The notes under the pieces are model-generated. The model worked only from the letters and a program-made list of their open reading frames with translations. It searched no databases and was not told the DNA's origin. The position numbers and the translations under genes were made by a program. From contig CM022676.1 in the NCBI GenBank assembly GCA_012295275.1, forward strand, positions 7,367,219-7,382,218: DNA of 15,000 nucleotides. The letters run 5' to 3'. The DNA is from Chrysomallon squamiferum (lineage: Eukaryota; Mollusca; Gastropoda; Neomphalida; Peltospiridae). How positions within the stretch are numbered: the stretch's first letter is position 1; each line of letters begins with the position of its first letter. Positions 1 to 6,483 of this stretch are shown piece by piece.

Positions 1-21
1 AAATAAAACTTGAAGTGAGAG
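1..21 (+). CDS. Gene A exon: 3' end of Ig domain D1
   Basis: The first 21 nt are identical to the end of gene B's D1 exon (8430-8450) and encode the terminal G-strand residues IKLEVR. The donor follows at 22-23 in the context gagag|gtaaaa. The exon ends in phase 1, like every Ig exon here. The rest of D1 and the signal exon are outside the window. Confidence 0.8.
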
Positions 22-1193
22 GTAAAATCAGTTTTATTATTATCATTCTAGGAAATATGTATGTTAATGATAATTAAAGAATAAACTCAATAAACCTAGA
101 CAGTAGTATAACTCGTAGGTATTACGTTTATAATTATCATTCCAGCAAATATGTGCTGTTAACAATAACTAAACAAACAAGAGTGGAAGTCAGATGTATT
201 ACCAGTTTTATGTTTATAATTACCATTCTAGGAAATATGTGCTATTAATAATGCCTTCTAAACAATACTTCTCATTTAAACAAAATAATATTTGAAATCA
301 GAGGTCAAATACCTTTATTGTTATAGATTATAATTAGTGATGATAAGAATTATTAACATATTTTAACATTTAAGTAAGATTATATTTTTACTTTAAAGAA
401 TGTCCACTATAATTATATGAATAAACAGATACGTACGTATACACTAACTTATGTATACGAAGATTTTTAAAATTGTACATCTGTGTACATATGAAGATTT
501 AGAGTATTTTGCTCTTTGGTCGTTTTTGCAGTATTTAAAAAATAACATCAGCAAAATATAAACATCAAGCATAATAGTAGTAACAGTAATTATAATATCA
601 TCAGCAACAGATCAAACACTACATTACTACCATCACTTCAACGACAACATCCGTATCTAAAATCGTTAATCGTTAAAAATGCGAGTAACCCACAAAACTA
701 TGACGATGATAATAATAATACTGGCGATGATGATGATGTCGATGTTGACAACGTCGATTTTTTTCAGATGGTCCTGGAACATCACTCAAGCTGAATACTT
801 CGTCTGTTCTGTCTGCTCTGGAAGGATGTGACGTCACAGTGGCTTGTTCAGCGACTTGTTTCATGACGTGTAATTATCAGTGGAAGCTCGCAGATGACGT
901 CATAAGTAACACGAGCATCCTCTCATTGGCTAATATTGACAGAACACAATCAGGTGTCTATGTGTGTACGGCTGAAAATCCAGATACGAACCAAACAGCC
1001 AGTAAAACACTTAATTTGACTGTACTGCGTAAGTAAGAAACCAATTATAGTAAAAATAAAAACGATCAAATAAAGCGATAACATGATATTTGTTAAAGGT
1101 GTGCGTGTAAAATGTCGGAAAAATCAATGATAAATGTTTTACGTGCCAATATCCAGTTATGTTGTAGATTATATTATATGTATATCTATGAGA

Positions 1194-1229
<36 letters not shown>

Positions 1230-4200
1230 GTCCGTGTGTGTGTGTGTGTTCAGTGTTTACTTTCAGGATCGTCGAATCTTCGATACAGTAACCACTCAGA
1301 CGGTCATTTTCGAGTTTGCTGGTAACAGTCCAGTCCTACATTCACATACTACAAGAAGAAAGCGAAGACCCCTATCGTAAATCACCGACTCGGAACTATT
1401 CGTAACAGTCAGCTGACTTACAGCTTTTCGGCGCCTCGAACGCAAATGATTGTCTCAATACACAGTGCGTGTTATACTGTTCAGAGTTATTTCATTAGTG
1501 TTTAATTGCTAGTATAGACCTTAAAAGACAGTTTCAAAAAAAAAAAAAAAAAAAATAAAAATAAAAATAATAAAAATATTTTTTTTTCATTTACAAACAA
1601 CGCCCAGCTTGTTGTTCCGTATTTCGAAACTTTAAGTAACGTTCTGTGTGAACACAGTTTGCGATGTCCTCCATCATATCACGCATCTTTATTACATTGA
1701 GACGAACCCTCGCGTGCACCCCGCAGAAAACCTGACCTTTGTTAATCAGCTGACCGTTACGTCACTATTTAGATCGAGGCAAACATGATACTAGCCAACT
1801 CGAAAGTGACCAATCAAAACGTGCGTCTGAGCTGAATATAGATTTAATTAATATATTAACGAATAGGAAGGTATATTTATATATATATATAGATAGATAG
1901 ATCACACAGAAATACTAAAATCTTCTTTTCTCCTCCAGACCAACCGTCCATTACGTCGACAGTGATAATTAAACATTTACCTAACTATGCAAGGGAAAAT
2001 AAACTAAACGTTACGTTTGTATGTGACGTTACCAGTAATCAGAAGTCCGCCATTAAATTATTGAAAGGGAGACAACTGCTACACCACGTTCAGAACGCTA
2101 CGACGTTGGAATACAGTTTGATAGTGACACCTTGTTTAGACTGGGAAGGATTTTATTGTGAGGCAGAAAACAAAATAAAAACAGCAGCCAGAAAGTCCTT
2201 GGAATTGGCTGATCTATGTACGTTACTTTGATTCTTCATGTGTGTGTCGATAAGTATGTATGCATGAATCTATATATTTATATACAGTGGTACCTTGACT
2301 TACGAGTTACGAGCTAGCTTCAGATTCGCCGCCGCTAGGTGGCGCGTTGACCAACACAACATCCGCTGAGCATACAGCGTCTCACTCGTTTACATCATAT
2401 GGTTACCTCGCCCTGGAAGCATCTCTAATGTGTTGTTGAATATTTTGCCAAATTTCTTTTTTCTCACCATGGATCCTAAGAAAGTGAGTACAAGGACAGC
2501 CCTGAAAAGTCCATTGAATTAAAGCTTGAATTCATAGAAAAACACGAGCGCGGTGTGCATGTAGTCGACTTGGCTAGGCAGGCAGTATGAGCATAGTACT
2601 TCTACGATGTGTACCACTCTGTAGCTGAAGGAGCCGATAAAGGCCGTAACTCCAGGCAAAGGCGTCAAAATAATTTGTCTGATCTCCAAGATAAATACAC
2701 TTTACAAAACCAATTTATTTCTTTACATTCTCTTTTACTGTTTTTTTTTTTTTATACAATATTTTTCATTTATAAATATATTTTTCTTATTTGAAAACAC
2801 GTTACAAATGAAATGGGGTGGGTTTTTTTGCGGGGGGGGCTGGAACGGATTAATGGTATTTCAGTTAATTTCGGCTGGGAAAACAGATTTGATATAGGAA
2901 CAAATTGAGTTACGAGCTCGGTCACGAAACGAATTAAACTCATAAGTCAAGGTACCACTATATGTACATGTATGTAAGGGTGTGTCTATTGATGCATGTA
3001 TGTATGGATGTAATTACGTATGTATGTGAATGCATGTTGGATGTACGTGCGTATATGTTTGTGTGCTTATATATTATGTGTTTATGTGGTATGCATATAT
3101 GGATGCTTATTATTTAAAACATAGTTAATAGATAATAAAATTACCGTTTTAATTGAAGATATTTTAACAAAAATAAAATAAATAATTACCTGCTCTCTGA
3201 AGGTATATATTAATAACAGGAAATAAAAATGACCCACCTATTGAAGGTAAATAAATAATGTATTAATTTAATCTCACGTATTTATTTTTATTAATGAATT
3301 TTCAGGCGCTGTTAAAGTCAGCAGTCAACTTGGAACAGGAATTGGCATCGGTTTTGGAATTTGCTTTGCTCTGTTTGTTATTATCATTGTCGTTGTTATC
3401 TACTTTCGACAGAAAAGAAGTATTTATTTGTTTGTTTGTTCCATTCCTATCCTCTTTCTTTCTTTCTTTCTTTCTTTTAAATTTCATTTTCTATTATTTA
3501 TTTATTTATTCATTCATCCATTCGTTCGTTCATTCATTCATTCATGCTATTGTTTATTTAGTGTTTGTGCGTTTATTTATTTGTTCTTTTATTTATTTTT
3601 ATTATGTATTTTAATTACTCTTCGTTTGTACAGTAAAGGGGAGATAAATCAAATCAAATTTGCACAAACATCTTCATCAGTCACGAAACCTGTGTTGGCG
3701 ACCATCTGTGTACTTCAGACACCTGATAATAAAATGGCTGAATGGAAAATTTATGTAGAAACAGAAGTTTAATGATAAATTTAATTTTAGATATGCATCA
3801 AACAAAAAATATTTCATGATAGGTCTTACTCATAAATTATAAAATCAGAGTGATTTGAAGAGTGCATTATATTGTATACATAGAATTATCTAGCATTGGT
3901 ACCACTGCTATCACTACTACCATCACCACTACTACTACGTCTTCTACGCTACTGTGTTTATGATAACCGAAAAGGGTGAGCTATAAGATTACAGGTATAA
4001 AACTTTGTGAATAGTTTGAACCTTGGTTACCTAGCAAACATGAGCCGTGTTTGCCTTATCTTAATTGTGCTATTTTGTGCAGTGGATGGTGAGTATCCAT
4101 TACTTATTTATTTATTTATTAATTATTATTATTATTATTATTACAGGCAAAAAGAAGTCAACTTCGAATCCAGAAAGGTAAATTAATTTCCTTTTATCTC

Positions 4201-4469
4201 TAAAATGTATTTATGTGTTTTTGTAAGTACGTACGTGTATGTATGTAACCATGTACGTAATCTGTGTATCTGTATATATATCTATGAGTGTATGGTATGT
4301 ATATACGTATGTGTGTTTTCATTCTTTTGTTCGTTCTCGGATTATTGCATCAATGTATATGTAATATATTTTATTTACTTTTGAAATTTCAGTATCAGCA
4401 CTATTCAACCTGTGTACTTCAATGTTGGTCAGATTTCTGGTAAGCTGACATATAGACATACATACACAG

Positions 4470-4509
<40 letters not shown>

Positions 4510-5147
4510 ATACATACACGCACACATTCATACATGCATACATACATACATTCAGACATATATACTAACATACACAGATACATACATACACACAAGATAG
4601 ATACACAAATACACACATACACACAGATACACACATACACACAAATACATACAATGATTCCCACAGGGACCGATTTGAATATAATGAGGGGCGGGGACAA
4701 CTTGAAAGTGATGTAAAACGACAAAACTTCCAGTTACACTTCGTCTACACATCTTATCATGTATCTGGCAGCAGCTATGAGCAGTTTGTTTATATTAAAG
4801 TAATCACGCTTTTACAAAACTCAGCTGGTTTTTATATCAAAGGGGAACATTTTTTAGATCTAGAGGTTGGGTATGGAACAAACACACACACATATATGCA
4901 TACATACAGACATATATCCATACAATAAAGATTCTTTCATACATAGTAATACACACACAAACACACACACATACACACACACACACACATGAATGTACAT
5001 ATAAGTGAAAACATAATTTCATTCCATGTTTCAGAAAATCAGACTGCTGCAGTGACTGTACATCAAGATACAGAGAATCTATATTCTCCTCTAGAGGAAA
5101 GAGGAAATGACGTTCCATATGACGTCATAAAGTTTGAAAGTAAATGA
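1..5147 (+). CDS. Gene A: IgSF transmembrane receptor with ITAM-like tail (5' partial, spliced)
   Basis: Multi-exon gene, joined as 1-21, 768-1028, 1939-2217, 3306-3419, 4147-4177, 4393-4439, 5035-5147. Each junction has AG/GT borders, and the reading frame stays open to TGA at 5145-5147. The visible product is the end of Ig domain D1, then D2 and D5, a glycine-rich stalk plus a hydrophobic segment, and a tail of about 65 residues with YFNV, YSPL and YDVI. The order and exon lengths match gene B downstream, except that D3 and D4 are missing and the transmembrane exon is one codon shorter. The signal peptide and most of D1 lie upstream of the window. The likely role is a cell-surface recognition receptor signalling through SH2-domain proteins; this is inferred from architecture. 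No frame-breaking change is seen in the visible exons, so I treat it as functional. The gene also hosts a Tigger insertion and an orphan signal-peptide exon in its introns. Confidence 0.82.
22..340 (+). repeat. Tandem repeat of about 80-110 bp beginning at the D1 splice donor (gene A)
   Basis: Three to four imperfect units start at about 18, 114, 192 and 300. They share a core like 'cagttttatgtttataatt', then 'ccattctaggaaatatgtg' and 'aataactaaacaa'. Each unit begins with a copy of the exon-end/donor context (gaggta, gatgta, gaggtc). A matching array follows D1 in gene B at 8447-8750. The remainder of this intron to 767 is AT-rich, with a short GAT run (about 703-750) just before D2. Confidence 0.65.
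768..1028 (+). CDS. Gene A exon: Ig domain D2 (I-set/C2-like)
   Basis: 261-nt phase 1-1 exon with acceptor ttttcag at 761-767 and donor c|gtaagt at 1029. It encodes an Ig fold: B-strand Cys in TVAC, Trp in YQWK, the I-set pattern around SLANIDRTQSGVYVC, and the F-strand Cys. An unusual CxxxCxxxC run (CSATCFMTC) sits between strands B and C, giving two extra cysteines. A further Cys in EGCDV, where gene B has Ser, may be unpaired. The domain is homologous to gene B D2 (9341-9601) and D4 (10841-11101). Confidence 0.88.
1194..1250 (+). repeat. (TG)n microsatellite before the lost D3 exon
   Basis: A nearly pure TG run interrupted by 'cgtccg' lies just upstream of the degenerate D3 acceptor. A shorter TG-rich tract occupies the equivalent place in gene B at about 10120-10150. 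Confidence 0.85.
1261..1290 (+). pseudogene. Decayed D3 exon remnant in gene A
   Basis: The stretch tttcag|gatcgtcgaatcttc aligns with the start of gene B's intact D3 exon at 10172 onward (ttttcag|gaccaccaaatcttc), and the preceding intron also aligns. Similarity fades after about 1290 and the frame soon hits stops. No D4 counterpart follows before D5. Gene A therefore appears to have lost D3 and D4, leaving an acceptor scar. Whether the old acceptor is still used is unknown. Confidence 0.6.
1291..1938. other. Gene A intron remainder: unassigned unique sequence with a poly-A tract
   Basis: Less AT-rich than the surrounding introns over about 1330-1480 and 1600-1830, with no frame or splice pair I can support. 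It contains an A-rich tract (1534-1587, poly-A grading into AAAAT units, then T-run), possibly a retroposon tail, and a short TA/GATA run (1876-1900) before D5. The corresponding gene B interval holds D3, D4 and their introns. Confidence 0.4.
1939..2217 (+). CDS. Gene A exon: membrane-proximal Ig domain D5
   Basis: 279-nt phase 1-1 exon, acceptor tcctccag at 1931-1938, donor t|gtacgt at 2218. It encodes an Ig-like domain with B-strand Cys (VTFVCDV), a central Cys (TPC) and F-strand FYCEAENK. It lacks a classical C-strand Trp; the one Trp lies in CLDWEG. N-glycosylation sequons NVT and NAT are present. It is about 90% identical to gene B D5 (11751-12029): by hand count nine replacements in 93 codons, for example L/W before IVT. 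Confidence 0.88.
2285..2960 (+). mobile_element. Tigger-like (pogo/Tc1-mariner) DNA transposon, internally deleted
   Basis: The termini are inverted repeats: cagtggtaccttgactta at 2285 and its complement ending ggtaccacta at 2960. TA dinucleotides flank both ends (2283-2284, 2961-2962), the expected Tc1/mariner target duplication. Inside, ATG at 2469 starts MDPKKVSTRTA, and after a frameshift the plus strand at 2510-2581 reads SIELKLEFIEKHERGV and VVDLARQ. That is the N-terminal helix-turn-helix/CENP-B-like start of Tigger transposases. No catalytic DDE region remains, so it is non-autonomous. It lies in the D5-to-transmembrane intron of gene A and is absent from the matching intron of gene B, so insertion after the duplication is the simpler reading. 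Confidence 0.85.
2469..2590 (+). pseudogene. Truncated, frameshifted Tigger transposase N-terminus
   Basis: Start codon at 2469, about 11 recognisable residues, then a frame change near 2508 into a second segment with the EKHERG and DLARQ motifs. These belong to the DNA-binding domain of pogo/Tigger transposases. The frame breaks after about 2581 and no catalytic core follows, so it cannot encode an active enzyme. Confidence 0.75.
2963..3305. repeat. Degenerate TGTA-rich tract and AT-rich intron before the transmembrane exon (gene A)
   Basis: ATGTATG-type repeats (2963-3100) continue the TGTA tract of 2225-2282 that the Tigger insertion split. The rest (3100-3305) aligns with gene B's intron at 12830-13031, including aataaataat and the stretch from 'gtattaatttaatctcac' to 'tgaattttcag'. 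No coding sequence is seen. Confidence 0.65.
3306..3419 (+). CDS. Gene A exon: glycine-rich stalk and transmembrane helix
   Basis: 114-nt phase 1-1 exon, acceptor ttttcag at 3299-3305, donor a|gtattt at 3420. After a short stalk with alternating Gly (GTGIGIGFGIC) comes a hydrophobic segment FALFVIIIVVVIYF, then basic RQKR as a stop-transfer signal. This is a type I membrane anchor. No acidic or basic residue lies within the helix, so there is no obvious charge-pairing site for an adaptor. Gene B's equivalent is 13032-13148. Confidence 0.85.
3420..3633. repeat. (TTTC)n, (ATTT)n and (ATTC)n microsatellites in the gene A intron
   Basis: Pyrimidine-rich low-complexity DNA: ttctttcttt runs at about 3455-3478, then attcattcattt-type units at about 3500-3600. 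Open frames here are repeat-encoded and not genes. Gene B has the same kind of tract at 13149-13390. Confidence 0.8.
3634..3647 (+). other. Possible alternative 'tailless' exon in gene A
   Basis: An acceptor-like tgtacag at 3627-3633 is followed by taaaggggagataa. Spliced to the phase-1 transmembrane exon, it would add IKGR and stop at 3645-3647, removing all tail tyrosines. Gene B keeps the same arrangement at 13393-13406 (MQGR, stop). An alternative reading of 3635-3772 is open in another phase and ends AEWKIYVETEV, but I cannot connect it to a known donor. Speculative without transcript data. Confidence 0.3.
3996..4002 (+). promoter_or_regulatory. TATA box upstream of the orphan signal-peptide exon
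   Basis: A consensus TATAAAA lies 38 nt before the ATG at 4040, so a start site about 25-30 nt downstream would leave a short leader. It sits inside a gene A intron, in about 400 bp (roughly 3670-4110) that has no counterpart in gene B. Functional status is inferred only from motif and spacing. Confidence 0.4.
4040..4088 (+). CDS. Orphan signal-peptide first exon inside gene A
   Basis: ATG (A at -3) opens MSRVCLILIVLFCAVD, a compact signal peptide with a hydrophobic core. It is followed by a strong donor g|gtgagt at 4089, ending in phase 1 exactly like gene B's signal exon. A TATA box lies upstream. The next compatible acceptor in the window is the cytoplasmic exon at 4147, which would give a signal peptide joined directly to the tyrosine-motif tail. 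The alternative is a leftover 5' end of another family member, placed here by recombination. Gene B has no equivalent. I cannot tell from sequence alone whether it is transcribed. Confidence 0.5.
4147..4177 (+). CDS. Gene A exon: juxtamembrane basic tail
   Basis: 31-nt exon, acceptor attacag at 4140-4146, donor ag|gtaaat at 4178; it enters in phase 1 and leaves in phase 2. It encodes SKKKSTSNPE plus a split codon, a basic Ser/Pro-containing linker after the transmembrane helix. Gene B's equivalent at 13510-13540 has the same length (RKKKPAPNPE). Confidence 0.75.
4178..4392. repeat. TGTA-rich intron upstream of the YFNV exon (gene A)
   Basis: Degenerate GTATGTA repeats (4205-4315), then about 70 nt (4320-4392) nearly identical to gene B at 13869-13940. 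Its top strand is TG-rich, complementary to the ACAT-rich intron on the other side of the exon. Confidence 0.75.
4393..4439 (+). CDS. Gene A exon: Grb2-type YFNV motif
   Basis: 47-nt exon (phase 2 to phase 1), acceptor atttcag at 4386-4392, donor g|gtaagc at 4440. It encodes ISTIQPVYFNVGQIS. The YFNV tetrapeptide fits the pYxN consensus of Grb2-type SH2 domains. Only the first nucleotide differs from gene B's 47-nt exon at 13941-13987, making it the best-conserved piece of the two genes. Confidence 0.78.
4441..4651. repeat. (ACAT)n/(ACAC)n tract downstream of the YFNV exon (gene A)
   Basis: Dense CATA/ACAT/CACA repeats with a (TA)n core at about 4478-4500. Its top strand is the complement type of the TGTA tract on the other side of the exon. 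Long frames in both directions here are repeat artefacts. Confidence 0.85.
4652..4880. mobile_element. hAT-like MITE, 3' end eroded (gene A copy)
   Basis: Begins caatgattccca, related to the hAT-type terminus cagtg(a/g)ttcccaa, and shares a long core with 14256-14509 in gene B (cgtctacac, gtatctggcagcagctat, aatcacgctttta, ggggaacattttttagat). The 3' inverted repeat is lost into CA repeats. A 46-nt stretch present in the B copy is missing. Presence at the same intron position in both genes means it predates the gene duplication. Confidence 0.6.
4881..5030. repeat. (CA)n-rich intron before gene A's last exon
   Basis: ACACAC/CATA repeats (4878-4990), then a short non-repetitive stretch ending attccatgtttcag that is shared with gene B (14690-14702). 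Confidence 0.8.
5035..5147 (+). CDS. Gene A terminal coding exon: ITAM-like tail
   Basis: 113-nt coding end, acceptor tgtttcag at 5027-5034, stop TGA at 5145-5147. The tail reads ENLYSPL, then eight residues, then YDVI, and ends KFESK. YxxL-x8-YxxI with Glu at -3 fits the full ITAM consensus (D/E)xxYxxL/I-x6-8-YxxL/I. Taken alone, VPYDVI fits the ITIM consensus. Gene B keeps both tyrosines and the spacing while several other residues differ. Confidence 0.82.
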
Positions 5148-5460
5148 ACTGCTGTTCATGAGTGATAAAGAAGAAAACAAGTACTGTTTGTTTATCACTC
5201 ACTTCTTAAGGCACTTTCACGAAAACATAAAGAATATTAAGTTGATAAGTGTTTTTATCAAAATACAAAGACTTCAGTTTCTACAGTGACACCAGATTTA
5301 AACTATGTAAATATCATATGTGAGAAAAGTTATAAACACTTTAACGAGTTTCTAATCGCGAATTTCTACCATTCATTAACATTGTGTGAACTGTGACTGT
5401 AACTATGACAAAGTATTGGGAGATTTCTAATGTAAAATTAATGTATTTACATCTTTAGTA
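5148..5460 (+). other. Gene A 3'UTR / downstream flank
   Basis: Sequence up to at least 5335 aligns with gene B's downstream sequence to the window end (for example ctacagtgacaccagattt in both), so it was inside the duplicated unit. No clear AATAAA signal was found near it, and the polyadenylation site is undetermined. Confidence 0.5.
5160..5200 (+). promoter_or_regulatory. Conserved 3'UTR stem-loop (gene A)
   Basis: A perfect 10-bp inverted repeat, gagtgataaa (5160-5169) and tttatcactc (5191-5200), starts 12 nt after the stop codon. Inside it AAAC/GTTT could extend the pairing. Gene B has the same arms at 14828-14837 and 14859-14868 with small loop changes. It may be an mRNA stability or protein-binding element; the function is unknown. 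Confidence 0.5.
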
Positions 5461-5978
5461 TCCTTACACATTACATTTACAAGAAACAAAAGAAACGGAA
5501 GAGGTGGAGGAGGAAAACAAAAATTAATTAATGTAGTCACTTACATCTGTACACTCTTACAACTCTGAATGCACATGCATTACACATGCGTTACAAGAAT
5601 CATTAAGAAAAGAAAGATTTACATATTGTTAATATGTATGTGTGTGTGTGTGTGTGTGTAATTGTTTTTCATTTTTTCTTTTTCGAGTTTTGCAGTTGAG
5701 CCATTTTGATTTTACACACCTCTCTTTTCTTTTCTATAATTCTTTTTTTTTCTGTTAGTCTGTCTATGTCCATTTATTTCTCAGTCTGATTTTTCTTTCA
5801 TTCTTTACAACACTGTATGAATACAAACGTTCATGTATATCAGAAGACATATGCATATATGTGGATACGTACAAATACACACAAATGCACGTGCACCCAC
5901 AAACGTACAAACAATAACATGCATTCGTAAACACACATTTATTAATACATATAAACATATACATAGAAACACATGTAC

Positions 5979-5982
<4 letters not shown>

Positions 5983-6072
<90 letters not shown>
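5983..6072. repeat. (TC)45 microsatellite
   Basis: An uninterrupted 90-bp TC dinucleotide run. Reverse-strand frames through it read as Arg-Glu repeats and are artefacts. Confidence 0.97.
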
Positions 6073-6074
<2 letters not shown>

Positions 6075-6183
6075 GCACATCTTTAGTTCTCTAAGTGGAT
6101 ACGTTGTTCAGTGTGTGCGTACGTATGTATAGCTGTGGTTTTCTACTGAAACGAACCAAGCGGTGAAGTAGATGAAGATAAAA

Positions 6184-6406
6184 GATATATGTGCGTATGT
6201 GTGTATGTATGTTATGTATGTATGTGTATGTGTATGTATGAGTGTATGTATTATGTGTATATGTATGTATGTATCTTTGTATATATGTATGTATATGTGT
6301 ATGTATGTGTGTATGTATGTATGTGTATGTATGTTGTATGTATTATGTGTATATGTATGTATGTATGTATGTGTATGAATGTATGTATATATGTATGTAT
6401 ATGTGT
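6184..6406. repeat. (TATG)n array
   Basis: About 220 bp of GTATGTAT/GTATGTGT units with irregular interruptions. No coding significance. Confidence 0.93.
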
Positions 6407-6434
6407 AAAAAATAAGGAAGAGAGAAAAAAAAAC

Positions 6435-6466
<32 letters not shown>

Positions 6467-6483
6467 CAATAATAATAATAATA
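6435..6483. repeat. (AAT)n microsatellite
   Basis: AATAAT run with AAC interruptions, downstream of the TATG array. Confidence 0.93.

Noticed and set aside
1134-1325. 63-aa frame over the D3 remnant as an intact exon
   Set aside because: Most of it is TG-repeat translation; only about 24 nt after the acceptor align with D3 and the frame ends quickly.
1534-1587. Poly-A tract as proof of a SINE or processed retroposon
   Set aside because: No tRNA-like head, ORF or flanking duplication was recognised upstream.
3294-3614. A single 106-aa continuous protein across the transmembrane exon
   Set aside because: It starts in the intron, reads the exon in the wrong frame for the Ig gene and continues into TTTC/ATTC repeats; the spliced frame is supported by gene B.
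4319-4752. Overlapping frames on both strands rich in Cys-Val/Tyr-Met or His-Thr
   Set aside because: Produced by TGTA/ACAT arrays; the real exon in this region is only 4393-4439.
5764-6080. Reverse-strand frames of about 100 aa made largely of Arg-Glu repeats
   Set aside because: They are the translation of the 90-bp TC run and have no non-repeat domain or splice support.
6184-6406. Regularly spaced short repeats as a possible CRISPR array
   Set aside because: It is a tetranucleotide microsatellite without distinct spacers, in an intron-rich eukaryotic locus.
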